Assembly: GCA_046328575.1 (NCBI GenBank)
Contig: JAXLWI010000014.1
Span: forward strand, 11,040-75,039
Reading direction: 5' to 3'
Length of the DNA: 64,000 nt
Source of the DNA: JAGOBP01 sp046328575
Lineage (GTDB): Bacteria > Chloroflexota > Anaerolineae > Fen-1058
This document shows positions 54,296 through 63,336 of the stretch, piece after piece. Each line of letters begins with the position of its first letter. Position 1 is the stretch's first letter. The translations under genes and the position numbers were made by a program. The notes below the pieces were generated by a model, which saw only the letters and a list, made by a program, of their open reading frames with translations, was not told the origin of the DNA and did no database searches.

Positions 54296-55045
54296 ATGAC
54301 ACCCCGTTATCTTAAAACCACCGACATTGCCAAAGCCATTGGCGTGCACGCCAACACCGTTCGCGTGTACGAGCAATGGGGCTTTCTGCCGCCCGTGCCG
54401 CGCGCGCCGAATGGCTATCGGCTATACACGCACTATCACCTTGAGCAAATGCGGCTGGCACGGCTGGCGCTGCACGGCGGCTGGCCGGGTCGCAACATTC
54501 GACGCTCGGCGCTGGCGCTGGTGCGGCAATCAGCGACGGGCGACGTGCGCGGCGCGTTGAAGCAAGCGCGGCAGCATCTGCGGCTCGTGCAAGCCGAGCG
54601 CGCTCAAGCCGAAGCCGCCGCCGATTACCTGGAAATGTGGGCGCAGGGCAAAGTCGTTACAGAGAATGTGCCGCCGTTGCTCATCGGCGAAGCGGCCGAC
54701 TTGCTTGATGTATCGACTGATATGCTCCGCAATTGGGAACGCAACGGGTTAGTCAAGACACAGCGTGATCGCCGTAATCGCTATCGGTTGTACGGGCCGA
54801 TCGAGATTGGGCGGCTGCGCGTACTGCGTTTGTTGTATCGTGCCGGTTACGGTTCGATGGCAATTTTGCGGATGCTGCGCCAACTTGAGCGGGGACAACG
54901 CACGAACCTGCGCCGCGCGCTCGACACGCCGCACCCCGACGAAGAGATCTTCACTACCGCCGATCGCTGGCTGACCACCCTCGAAGAACACGAACAGCGC
55001 GCCCGCGCTTTGATCGCGCAGCTGACGAAAATGACCCGCCTCTAA
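54296..55045 (+). CDS. MerR-family regulator with two HTH domains
   Basis: A 249-residue protein with two separate MerR-type winged helices: residues 3-70 (YLKTTDIAKAIGVHANTVRV, YEQWGFLPP, NGYRLYTHYHLEQMRLARL) and about 125-195 (LLIGEAADLLDVSTDMLRNW, ERNGLVKTQRD, NRYRLYGPIEIGRLRVLRLL). No effector-binding domain or cysteine cluster is present. A tandem HTH in one chain could bind a full palindrome as a monomer or recognise two half-sites. Targets are unknown; the neighbouring glycogen genes are candidates. Confidence 0.88.
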   Translation: MTPRYLKTTDIAKAIGVHANTVRVYEQWGFLPPVPRAPNGYRLYTHYHLEQMRLARLALHGGWPGRNIRRSALALVRQSATGDVRGALKQARQHLRLVQAERAQAEAAADYLEMWAQGKVVTENVPPLLIGEAADLLDVSTDMLRNWERNGLVKTQRDRRNRYRLYGPIEIGRLRVLRLLYRAGYGSMAILRMLRQLERGQRTNLRRALDTPHPDEEIFTTADRWLTTLEEHEQRARALIAQLTKMTRL

Positions 55046-55133
55046 ATTTCCGCGTTGAACTAACCCTACATTTGCACTCCAAGGTTATAGAATCAGAATG
55101 GAGTAAATTCTGAGGTCGACGAAAGGACGCTGC

Positions 55134-56345
55134 ATGCCGACGACTAACCTTGCTTCTCGAATCAACCGTCATCTTCAAAAGTTGTGCGCGGAGATCGGCC
55201 CACGACCGATCGGTTCCCGCGGCAACCTCGAAGCCGCCGATTACATCCGAGGTATCTTTCACGCCGCCGGTCTTGAGGTGAACGATCAACGCATCGATTG
55301 CCCCGCCTGGCAGCACCTCAGCACTTCCTTAAGTTTGAACGGGGAATGTCGACCCGCCGTTGCCAACATCTTCTCGTCAGCCTGCGATGTCACCGCGCCG
55401 CTAATCGCGCTCGGCACGCTGCACGAACTCGAAGCCGCCGACATTACCGGGCGCGTGGTCGTCATGTATGGTGACTTGAGCAAAGAACCGTTGATTCCCA
55501 AATTCTGCACGCTTTACAACAGCGACCGCGATCAGGCGATTCATCGACTGCTGGATGAAAAACAACCGGCGGCGCTGCTCATGGTCAATTTACAGCCCAC
55601 CGGCACAGCGCATCTCGTCGAAGACTGGAATATGACGCTGCCCTCGGCCACCGTTCCGGCTGAAGTAGGCCGCACGCTGCTTCAACATCCGAATGCCACC
55701 GTCCGCTTGAAAATCGAGGCTGAGACCACGCCGTCGTCGTCGGTTAATGTGATCGCGCGCCAACCCGGTCGACGCGCCGAGCACTTGGTTTTGTGTGCGC
55801 ACTACGACACTAAACTCAACACGCCGGGCGCGCTGGACAATGGAGCCGGCGTCGCCACATTGCTGGCGCTGGCCGAACAGTTAGCGCAAGTCGATCACGA
55901 TCTGGGGCTGGAATTCATTGCCTTTACGGGCGAAGAGTATTCCAACGGTGAACCGGATGGGGAGTACATCCGCTTGAAAGGTGACGAGTTAAGCCGCGTG
56001 TTCGCGGCCATCAACTTCGACGGAGTCGGTTACGCGGTCGGCGCGAACTCGATCACGATGATGTCGCACTCGCCGGCTTTTCAGGCGCAAGTTGAGGCGT
56101 TAACAGCGAAGTGGCCGGGCGTGATCTGGGTCGAGCCGTGGCCGGAGAGCAACCATTCGACGTTTGCGTGGCGCGGCGTGCCCGCCATTGCTCTTAGTTC
56201 GATCGGGGCGTTTGGTTTAGCGCGCTCGCCGCTTGATACAATCGATTGGGTCAGCGTAGACAAACTTAATGAAGTGGTGGCACTGGTTACGGAGATTATC
56301 GCGGCGGTGCAAGGCAGACCGCTCGAGTGGAGTCGGCCGACTTAA
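55134..56345 (+). CDS. M28-family metallopeptidase with PA-like insertion, altered metal site
   Basis: A 403-residue cytoplasmic-type aminopeptidase homologue (no signal). An inserted PA-like domain covers residues about 80-200 and is followed by the M28 core: CAHYDTKL (His ligand), DNGAGVA (bridging Asp), TGEEYSNG (catalytic and ligand Glu) and NFDGVG (Asp ligand). The last metal ligand, His in the usual H-S/T-x-x-D, is Arg364 (ARSPLDT). It may have changed metal stoichiometry or substrate range. A GAAAGGA ribosome site lies upstream. Confidence 0.85.
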   Translation: MPTTNLASRINRHLQKLCAEIGPRPIGSRGNLEAADYIRGIFHAAGLEVNDQRIDCPAWQHLSTSLSLNGECRPAVANIFSSACDVTAPLIALGTLHELEAADITGRVVVMYGDLSKEPLIPKFCTLYNSDRDQAIHRLLDEKQPAALLMVNLQPTGTAHLVEDWNMTLPSATVPAEVGRTLLQHPNATVRLKIEAETTPSSSVNVIARQPGRRAEHLVLCAHYDTKLNTPGALDNGAGVATLLALAEQLAQVDHDLGLEFIAFTGEEYSNGEPDGEYIRLKGDELSRVFAAINFDGVGYAVGANSITMMSHSPAFQAQVEALTAKWPGVIWVEPWPESNHSTFAWRGVPAIALSSIGAFGLARSPLDTIDWVSVDKLNEVVALVTEIIAAVQGRPLEWSRPT

Positions 56346-56425
56346 CAAGTGGCGTGTGACGAGTGAATCTGCCGCATTGATGTTTTCAACCACGAAGGAC
56401 CCGAAGAATCACGAAATGGCCGCGA
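56345..56425. repeat. Intergenic repeat (CACGAAGGACCCGAAGAATCACGAA)
   Basis: CCACGAAGGACCCGAAGAAT and related words lie between the convergent peptidase and PfkB genes; the TTCGTGA of the repeat supplies the PfkB stop codon. Confidence 0.55.
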
Positions 56426-57350
56426 ATGACATCGACGGCGAGACACTGTCTTCAGATTCACACGTGAGGGCGGCGGCGGCGAGGCCGCGTTTGAGGCAGA
56501 CGTCGATCGGTTCGTCGCGCAGCAGCGCTTCGATCAGCGCGGCAGCCATGGCGTCGCCCGCGCCGGTCGCATCGACGAGGCGTACGGTCCGCGCGGGCTG
56601 ATAGAGCGTCGTAACCTCATCGGCGTAGGCGAGGCCGCGCCCGCCAAACGTGATGACCACGCGCTTGACACCTTGCTTCACCAAAATCAGCGCTGCCGAG
56701 ACGAGCTTGGCCGGGCCATCGATTTTCACTTGCGTCAGCGCTTGCGCTTCCAGATGATTGCACGTCAACAGATCAAGCCGATCGAGCAGCGGTTCGATGC
56801 GAGGCGTTAAAGCCACCGAGCCAGGATTGCAGTAGAAGAAAGTATCGTCAGGCAGCAACGCGCGCAAGTGAATCAACACATCTTCGGGCAAACCGCAATC
56901 GGCGATGACGACGGGCGCGGCTTCGATCAGATCGCGCAACAAATCGAGATCGCCGGGTTGCAGCGCGTCAAGGATATCGCCGCTGAACGCGCCCGCGATC
57001 TGCCGATTATCAGGCGCGAGCATCACGTTCAACGTGGCAGTGGGCAGTACATCAGGTAACTTCAGCCGAAATAGATCGGTGGGCGCCGGGGTCGATCGGG
57101 TTAACGGACGCACGTCGATGCCTGCCCGGCGCGAGAGATCGATCAGCACCTGCGCTTGTGGATCATCACCCAGAATCCCCGCAAAAATAATCGGTTGGCC
57201 GAGCCGAGCCAGGTTTTCGGCAATGTTGCGCGCCACGCCCCCGGCCTTCAGCGTGATACGGCCTGGCACATCCGTCGTCGCCAGCGGATTGCGCGCGAGG
57301 CGCGTTTTGATGTCGAGAGCAGCGGTACCAATTGCCAACAGTGAGTTCAT
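56409..57350 (-). CDS. PfkB-family carbohydrate kinase
   Basis: A 313-residue ribokinase-fold enzyme: LKAGGVARNIAENLARLG (PfkB motif 1), VKQGVKRVVITFGGRGL, and the anion-hole motif VDATGAGDAMAAAL with the catalytic Asp. The pattern is closest to pseudouridine or adenosine/sugar kinases, but the substrate is not determined by sequence. ATG at 57350. The final residues and stop (AAIS, TGA) come from a CACGAA-type repeat, so the C-terminus may have been extended or shortened. Confidence 0.85.
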   Translation of the reverse strand: MNSLLAIGTAALDIKTRLARNPLATTDVPGRITLKAGGVARNIAENLARLGQPIIFAGILGDDPQAQVLIDLSRRAGIDVRPLTRSTPAPTDLFRLKLPDVLPTATLNVMLAPDNRQIAGAFSGDILDALQPGDLDLLRDLIEAAPVVIADCGLPEDVLIHLRALLPDDTFFYCNPGSVALTPRIEPLLDRLDLLTCNHLEAQALTQVKIDGPAKLVSAALILVKQGVKRVVITFGGRGLAYADEVTTLYQPARTVRLVDATGAGDAMAAALIEALLRDEPIDVCLKRGLAAAALTCESEDSVSPSMSFAAIS

Positions 57351-57362
57351 GGGCGAACTCCA

Positions 57363-57450
57363 ATCACCAGAAACAATTCACCGCGGAGTCGCAGAAAACG
57401 CAGAGTGACAGTTGATCGCTCTGCGTCTTCAGTGTCTCCGCGGTGAGAAT
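57363..57450. repeat. Intergenic inverted repeat of CACCGCGGAGTCGCAGA / CTCTGCGTCTTCAGTGTCTC words
   Basis: TTCACCGCGGAGTCGCAGAA and ACGCAGAGTGAC face CTCTGCGTCTTCAGTGTCTC and CGCGGTGAG between the PfkB and phosphorylase genes. Confidence 0.75.
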
Positions 57451-57453
57451 TTA

Positions 57454-59611
57454 TCAGCCTTCGAACGGTTCGTTCAGAGCGGCCGGCACATACATGTCGC
57501 TGACGTATTCTTTCAACATGCGCGCCGTGCTGAACATCGGGCCGATGGTGCGGATGGATTCTTTGACCATGCGGATCCAGCCCGCCGGAATGCCGGTGCG
57601 GCTATCGACGTCATAGAACAACGGCACGATCGATTGTTCAAGTGTATCGAACAGTGATTCAGCATCGGCGGCATCCTGTGCTTCAGGATCAGCGTAATCC
57701 GTATCGCCACCGATGGCCCACCCGTTCTCGCCGCTGTAGCCTTCGCGCCACCAACCATCAAGTACCGAGAAATTCAGCACGCCATTGAGGCCGGCTTTTT
57801 CACCGCTGGTGCCGCTGGCTTCAACGGGCGGCGCGGTGTGTTCATCCACACATCCACGCCCTGCACCAGATGCCGGGCGACATTCATGTCGTAGTCTTCG
57901 AGGAAGACCATGCGCCCGCTCAACGCCGATTCTTTGATGAAGCGGTACAAGTCTTGAATGACACGTTTGCCGGGATCATCGGCGGGATGCGCTTTGCCCG
58001 CAAAGATGAACTGCACGGGTCGAGCGGGATCGTTGACCAAGCGCACCAGACGCTTCACATCGCGCAGCAGCAGCGAGGCGCGTTTGTAGGTGGCAAAGCG
58101 CCGCGCAAAACCGATTGTCAACGCGTACGGATCGAGCAGCACACCGCCCGCCACAATCTGCACCGCTTGCGCGCTGCCACGGCTCCATTGCGCACGAGCA
58201 CGTTCGCGTGCAAAGGCCACCAACTGTCGCTTGATATGGCGGCGCACCGCCCACAGTTCGGTATCAGGGATGTCACGGATCTTGTCCCACATCGCGCGGT
58301 CGTCGATACGTGAACGCCAATCGGGGCCCATGTACCGATCGTAGAGATCACCCAAGCGCCGCGCCAGCCAGGTGTTCGTGTGAACACCATTGGTGATCGA
58401 TCGGATTGGCACTTTGTCCACGGGCCGATCGGGCCACAGATGTGCGAACATGCGGCGCGAAACTTCGCCATGCAGTTCGCTGACACCATTGACGCGATCG
58501 GAACAGTGGATGGCTAAGAGCGACATACTGAAGACCTCGCCCCACGATTCGCGTTGATACGCGAGAGCCATAAAAGCGTTGCGATCGAGTCCCAGCTGCG
58601 GCCAGTAATTGGAGAAGTACTTCTCCATCATCCACGTCGGGAACATGTCGTGACCGGCGGGGACGGGCGTGTGCGTGGTGAAGACCTGACTGCGGCGCAA
58701 CTTCGCCACGCCCTGTTCAAACGTGTCGCCCGCAGCGACGAATTCACGCGCGCGTTCCAGACTTAAGAACGCCGAGTGGCCTTCATTCATGTGGAATACG
58801 GCGGGTTTGTAGCCCAACGTGCGTAACGCGCGCACGCCGCCAATGCCCAGAATGATCTCTTGCTGCAAGCGCCGCTCAAGATCACTGTAATACAAGCGGG
58901 TCGTGAGTTCTCGATCGCCAGCGGAATTGGGATCAACATCCGTATCGATCAAAAACAGCGGCACGCGCCCCACTTGGACACGCCACAATCGGCAGGCCAC
59001 CACCGATCGGGCATTTCCACCTGAACGATCATCGGCTGATTGTGTTCATCCATCACAGGCAGAATCGCCGATTCGGCCAGATTCAAATTTTCGTTAATGG
59101 CTTCCTGCCAGCCGTCCTCGGTGATGCGCTGACGGAAGTACCCTTGTCGATACAAGAAACCGACGGCGATCAACGGCAAGCCCAGATCACTGGCTTCTTT
59201 CAAATGATCGCCGCTCAGCACGCCCAGACCGCCTGCATACATCGGCAGTGCTTCGTGCAAGCCGAACTCGGTTGAGAAGTACGCGACCGGCAGGTCCATC
59301 CACTGCGGATAGGTCTTGCGCGCCCAGGTCGAATCGGCGTCGATGTACGCATCAAAGGCCGCAATGACTTGCCGATATTGATCGAGATACGGGTTGTCTT
59401 GCGCGGCAGCGTTTAGATTCTTGCGAGGGACTTGCTGGAGAAACTTCACAGGGTTGTGCGAGACACGTTCCCACAGCACCGGATCGATATAGCGATACAG
59501 ACGCAGCGCCTCAGGATGCCACGACCACCACAGGTTATAAGCCAGATCGCCCAGGCGGGCAATTTGGCGCGGCAGCGAAAACGTCGGAACGGGAGTACGA
59601 AAATGATTCAC
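57454..59611 (-). pseudogene. glgP: Alpha-glucan (glycogen) phosphorylase with two single-base frameshifts
   Basis: Three overlapping reading frames on the minus strand make one phosphorylase of about 719 residues if two bases are restored. It starts at GTG 59611 after AAGGAGGATT. Part 1 (LGDLAYNLWWSWHPEALRLY, YFSTEFGLHEALPMYAGGLG) ends in VEMPDRWW near 59003; adding one G to CGG-TGG continues into VACRLWRVQVGRVPL. Part 2 runs through VFTTHTPVPAGHDMFP, FARRFATYKRA and DVWMNTPRRP; adding one C at 57826-57828 continues into VEASGTSGEKAGLNGVLNFS, which carries the PLP lysine region. Both lesions are one-base losses in G/C runs, so assembly error and true decay are both possible. It would release glucose 1-phosphate from glycogen. 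Confidence 0.88.
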
Positions 59612-59743
59612 AGTCTAATCCTCCTTGGAAGAACCGCGAACATTCTAACTGTGACTAGCAGATTGTCAAGCGTTTCTCGGTAAAAACATTATGGTGGTTC
59701 CACAACCGGTTCCATGAAAGTTCTCGTTCGCCCGGCTTCAAGG

Positions 59744-59749
59744 TATAAT
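59744..59749 (+). promoter_or_regulatory. -10 box of the DUF192 gene, near-leaderless
   Basis: AGGTATAATCG is followed by ATG at 59760, leaving at most about four untranslated bases. Confidence 0.5.
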
Positions 59750-59759
59750 CGTTTCTACC

Positions 59760-60116
59760 ATGAAGAAAGTCGTCAATGCGCGCGGCGAGACACTGCTAGG
59801 CCGCGTCAAGTGGTGCGATTCGTTCGGTTCGAAGCTGCGCGGCCTGATGTTCCGTCGCTCGATCGAACCGGATGAAGGCCTGGTGCTCGTTGAAAGCCGA
59901 TCGAGCATTGCGGCTACCTCGATTCACATGTTCTTCGTGCCATTCGATATCGCCGCGATCTGGCTGGACGATCACTACATGATTGTACACACCGCGTTGG
60001 CCAAATCGTGGCGACCGTATTACGCTTCACCCCGATCGGCCCGGTACGTGCTCGAAGGCCCGCCGGCGCTCTTGCAACGCGTAGCGCTCGGTGAGACGTT
60101 GAAGTTTGAAGATTAA
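59760..60116 (+). CDS. DUF192-family protein
   Basis: A 118-residue protein of the DUF192 family: WCDSFGSKLRGLMFR at the N-terminus, IAATSIHMFFVPFDIAAIWL in the middle, and SARYVLEGPPALLQRV near the end. The conserved RGLMFR and MxFxxFP-type strand are diagnostic. Function is unproven. No signal peptide is visible here. It precedes an exported LysM/M23 gene by 18 bases, so the two are likely cotranscribed. Confidence 0.9.
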   Translation: MKKVVNARGETLLGRVKWCDSFGSKLRGLMFRRSIEPDEGLVLVESRSSIAATSIHMFFVPFDIAAIWLDDHYMIVHTALAKSWRPYYASPRSARYVLEGPPALLQRVALGETLKFED

Positions 60117-60134
60117 GCGGGGAAACGGATTAAC

Positions 60135-61454
60135 ATGAAACGCATTTGGCAGATATGGCTGATTAGTGGGTTGTTAGTCACTTTGATCGTGAGCGCCTTC
60201 CCGGTCGCGCCCGTTGCAGCTCAAGATTCGAGCGCCACCGTCTATGTTGTGCAAGCGGGCGACACCTTGTCCAGCATCGCGCGACGCTACGGCGTCACCG
60301 CCGCCGATCTGGCTTCGGCTAACGGACTGCTCAACCCCAACTTGATCTACGTCGGTCAGCGCTTAAGGATTCCAACAGCGGCGACAATCACCACGCCTAA
60401 ACCAACCGCCGCCCCGACGACGTCGCCGGCGAAAACCAGCAATCCGCCCGCGACAAATCGCATCCATGTCGTGCAGAGCGGCGAAACGCTGTTTCGCATC
60501 GCCACGCAATATGGCACCAGCGTGCAAGCCATTGCCAACGCCAACACCCTCAGCAACATCGCGCTGATCTATGTCGGCCAACAGCTGATCATTCCGGCAG
60601 ATGCCGCCGCAGCAGTTGCTCAGCCGTCGACGCCGCTGCGCGCGCCGTTCACCAGCGTCGAGATCGGCCCGCTGCCGCTGCAGCAAGGCAGTGTCATGGT
60701 CGTCACCGTTCGCACCGATCGGGCGGTGAAACTCACCGGCGCTTTTCAAGATTGGAACATTCCTTTTGCGCCAGACGGCGATAAGTACATCGGCCTCGTT
60801 GGCGTAAGCGCCAGCCCGACGACGGGCGTCGTCCCCGGCATTTATCCGGTGTCGATCACAGCCACCGATGACAAGGGCCAACAAGTGACGGTCACTGCCA
60901 ATGTGCAGATCAATGCCGGACACTTCAACTCCGAATACATCGATCTGCCCCCCGATCGCCAGGCGCTGCTCGATCCTGTGCTGGTCAAGACGGAGCGCGA
61001 TAAATTGAATGCGGTGTGGACGATCTTCAATCCGACGCGCTATTGGTCTGGCGCGTTCAGCACACCTGCCGCTTCTTATCTAAAGATCAGTTCACCGTTT
61101 GGCACGCGCCGCGCTTATGCGGGCGGGCCGTTCAGCGACTACCACGAAGGCACCGATTTTGCGATGGGCGCAGGCACGCCCGTCTACGCGCCCGCCGATG
61201 GGGTCGTCGTGCTGGCCGAACCGCTGACCGTGCGCGGTAACGCCATCGTGATCGATCATGGCTGGGGTGTGTACACCGGCTACTATCACTTATCGAAGAT
61301 TGAAGTGACCGTTGGGCAGACCGTGAAGCCCGGCGATGAAATCGCGCTGTCCGGCAACACCGGCCTGTCGACCGGTGCGCACCTGCACTGGGACATGCGC
61401 ATTCGCGGCCTCAACGTCGATCCGCTGCAATTCACGCGCAGAGCGTTTCCGTAA
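60135..61454 (+). CDS. Exported LysM-LysM-M23 peptidase
   Basis: A 439-residue cell-wall enzyme. Signal peptide (WLISGLLVTLIVSAFPVAPV, cleavage after AQ region); LysM 1 (YVVQAGDTLSSIARRYGV) and LysM 2 (HVVQSGETLFRIATQYGT) separated by a Pro/Thr linker; a beta-rich middle domain; and an M23/LytM domain (YHEGTDFAMGAGTPVYAPAD, HLHWDM) with the zinc ligands His, Asp and HxH. It should bind peptidoglycan and cut peptide crosslinks, or act as an activator. The H-x-x-x-D and HLH pattern looks catalytically complete. Confidence 0.93.
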   Translation: MKRIWQIWLISGLLVTLIVSAFPVAPVAAQDSSATVYVVQAGDTLSSIARRYGVTAADLASANGLLNPNLIYVGQRLRIPTAATITTPKPTAAPTTSPAKTSNPPATNRIHVVQSGETLFRIATQYGTSVQAIANANTLSNIALIYVGQQLIIPADAAAAVAQPSTPLRAPFTSVEIGPLPLQQGSVMVVTVRTDRAVKLTGAFQDWNIPFAPDGDKYIGLVGVSASPTTGVVPGIYPVSITATDDKGQQVTVTANVQINAGHFNSEYIDLPPDRQALLDPVLVKTERDKLNAVWTIFNPTRYWSGAFSTPAASYLKISSPFGTRRAYAGGPFSDYHEGTDFAMGAGTPVYAPADGVVVLAEPLTVRGNAIVIDHGWGVYTGYYHLSKIEVTVGQTVKPGDEIALSGNTGLSTGAHLHWDMRIRGLNVDPLQFTRRAFP

Positions 61455-61481
61455 TCGCGCTACTCTTTGTTAGGAGGCAAC

Positions 61482-61967
61482 ATGGCCGAGCTTTTTCTAT
61501 CCGGCGCGCAGCTCGTCATCTCGATCGTTACCGCTGCCCTCGTCGCCTATCTCAGCATCTGGCTGTTCGACAAAACCACGCGCAACATCGACGAGTGGAA
61601 TGAACTCCGCAAGGGCAACGTCGCCGTCGGCGTGGTGCTGGCGTCCATCATCGTCGGCGTGGGCCTCATCCTCCGGCCCGGTCTCGCGCCAGCCGCGCTC
61701 AACCTCGACGTCGGCCCGACGAATGCCGTCGTCATCCGCTTGGTCGTGCAGCTCATCCAAATTCTGATCGGATTGTTGTTGGCCGTCATCAGCATCGGCG
61801 GATCGGTCTGGCTGTTCACCCGCCTGACCGGCGCCATCGACGAATGGGCTGAGATCGCGCGCGGTAACGTGTCGATCGCGATCGTGTTAGCGGGTGTGAT
61901 CATCGCTACTTCGCTGATCGTCGGCACCGCGCTCGACGCCATTCTGCAACTGATCATCCACGCTTAG
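61482..61967 (+). CDS. DUF350 membrane protein (tandem helices)
   Basis: The ATG at 61482 follows TTAGGAGGCAAC. The 161-residue product consists of two similar halves: LSIWLFDKTTRNIDEWNELR then KGNVAVGVVLASIIVGVGLI, and VWLFTRLTGAIDEWAEIARG then NVSIAIVLAGVIIATSLIVG. This internal duplication is typical of DUF350. It is probably a four-helix membrane protein; homologues often flank envelope or potassium-related genes, but no function is established. Confidence 0.9.
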   Translation: MAELFLSGAQLVISIVTAALVAYLSIWLFDKTTRNIDEWNELRKGNVAVGVVLASIIVGVGLILRPGLAPAALNLDVGPTNAVVIRLVVQLIQILIGLLLAVISIGGSVWLFTRLTGAIDEWAEIARGNVSIAIVLAGVIIATSLIVGTALDAILQLIIHA

Positions 61968-61975
61968 GAGTCAGC

Positions 61976-62938
61976 ATGCCTCAATCGTTGAGCTGGTCGC
62001 CCGATGTGCTGCCCGGCTGCTTGGCGGCAACGTTGCAATTTCCGGACGATTACGAAGGCCGCGTCATTGCCACGCTGATTAAAAAACAAGCCGCAGTGCC
62101 GACGAACAAAGCTGTGCTGTACGTGCACGGTTTCATCGATTATTTTTTCCAGGCCCATCTGGCCGAGGCTTACACAGCGCATGGTTTTGATTTCTACGCA
62201 CTTGATTTGCGGAAGTGTGGCCGCTCATGGCTGCCGCATCAACACCCTAACTTTTGTAAGGATGTGCGCGAATACTTTGCCGACATTTCGGCGGCGATCG
62301 AAATCATCACTGAAGTCGACAGTCACTCGTTCCTGCTGCTCAACGGGCACTCGACTGGCGGCCTGACGACGCCGCTGTATGCGCACGAAGGGCAGTACAA
62401 GGATCGCGTCAACGCGCTGTTCTTGAATAGCCCATTCCTGGACTTCAACGTCAGCGCGGCAGTAAAACAAGCGGGGGTCGTGCTTAGCGCGATCGGTAAG
62501 ATCAGTCCCTTCCTGGCATTGAAAGACGGGGTCTCGCCACTCTATCCGCAAAGCCTGCATCGTGACCATCACGGCGAGTGGGCGTTCAATCTCGCGTGGA
62601 AACCCATCGAAGGCTATCCGGCTTTCTTTGGTTGGTTAGGCGCGATTCAATCGGCGCAGCGACAGGCGCAAGCCGGACTGAATGTTCAGTGTCCGATCTT
62701 GTTGATGCATTCCGACAAATCGATCTACGGCAAAACGTGGAGCGAGGCGTTTCACGCAGGGGACGCCGTGTTGAATGTGGAGCACATGAAGCGTTATGGT
62801 CCCGGTCTGGGGAAAAACGTCAAGTTAGTCGAGATCAAAGGCGGCCGACACGATTTGATGCTGTCACGAGCTGAGGTCCGCGACCAGGCCCTAGCCGAAC
62901 TCTTTGCGTGGTTGGATCATATCGCACCGACCGCCTAG
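61976..62938 (+). CDS. Alpha/beta hydrolase (lysophospholipase-like)
   Basis: A 320-residue serine hydrolase. The nucleophile elbow is GHSTGG, the oxyanion region LYVHGFIDYF, and the catalytic His is in IKGGRHDLML. It belongs to the monoglyceride lipase/S33 group; the natural substrate is unknown. It lies eight bases after the DUF350 gene, so it is cotranscribed. Its last codons and stop lie in a 28-base perfect palindrome shared with the convergent DUF2007 gene, so the two proteins have the same C-terminal APTA. Confidence 0.9.
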   Translation: MPQSLSWSPDVLPGCLAATLQFPDDYEGRVIATLIKKQAAVPTNKAVLYVHGFIDYFFQAHLAEAYTAHGFDFYALDLRKCGRSWLPHQHPNFCKDVREYFADISAAIEIITEVDSHSFLLLNGHSTGGLTTPLYAHEGQYKDRVNALFLNSPFLDFNVSAAVKQAGVVLSAIGKISPFLALKDGVSPLYPQSLHRDHHGEWAFNLAWKPIEGYPAFFGWLGAIQSAQRQAQAGLNVQCPILLMHSDKSIYGKTWSEAFHAGDAVLNVEHMKRYGPGLGKNVKLVEIKGGRHDLMLSRAEVRDQALAELFAWLDHIAPTA

Positions 62939-62950
62939 GCGGTCGGTGCG
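62923..62950. terminator. 28-base perfect palindrome spanning two convergent stop codons
   Basis: CGCACCGACCGCC-TAG-centred palindrome (core GCCTAGGC). Both genes stop at the same TAG/CTA, and each reads APTA from its own strand. Confidence 0.9.
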
Positions 62951-63216
62951 GTTTCATCATCGGTAACCTCATCGCCCGGTTCCTCTGTCAGTAGCTCGCG
63001 CGCATCGGCAGCGCGCTCGATTGGCACCAGGACGCGCACTTCGCCCAGACCATCGATCGTGATGCCGTACGCCCGACCGACCGACTCGTAATCCAGCGCG
63101 GCCGGAATCCCCGATGTTTCCAATCGGCCTTTGATCGCCTCAGCCTCTAGCATGCCGTAGGCGCGATAGACCACTTCCAATCCTTCACGCTTGATATTTA
63201 ATTCGCGGCCAAACAT
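62935..63216 (-). CDS. DUF2007-like small protein
   Basis: A 93-residue soluble protein with the DUF2007 pattern: EVVYRAYGMLEAEAIKGRLE, SGIPAALDYESV, and VRVLVPIERAADARELLTEE. The fold is a putative signal-transducing ferredoxin-like domain; the role is unknown. The ATG at 63216 follows GGAGGCAGCT. It is convergent with the hydrolase gene and ends inside the same palindrome. Confidence 0.82.
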   Translation of the reverse strand: MFGRELNIKREGLEVVYRAYGMLEAEAIKGRLETSGIPAALDYESVGRAYGITIDGLGEVRVLVPIERAADARELLTEEPGDEVTDDETAPTA

Positions 63217-63280
63217 AGCTGCCTCCAATCTTTAACTTAGTATAGCATTGATTTTCAGTATGCATTGTAATGTGACACTG

Positions 63281-63289
63281 TGGTATAAT
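63281..63289 (+). promoter_or_regulatory. Extended -10 promoter of the gene running off the edge
   Basis: TGGTATAAT followed by TCCG, 48 bases before the GTG start at 63337. Confidence 0.55.
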
Positions 63290-63336
63290 TCCGCCCGATA
63301 AATTTGTGCAGTTCAGACCGCAGGAGATCGAAAGCA

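Noticed and set aside
57454..57849. C-terminal phosphorylase fragment as an independent gene
   Set aside because: It starts inside the upstream frame without a ribosome site, and its first residues continue the phosphorylase after restoring one base.
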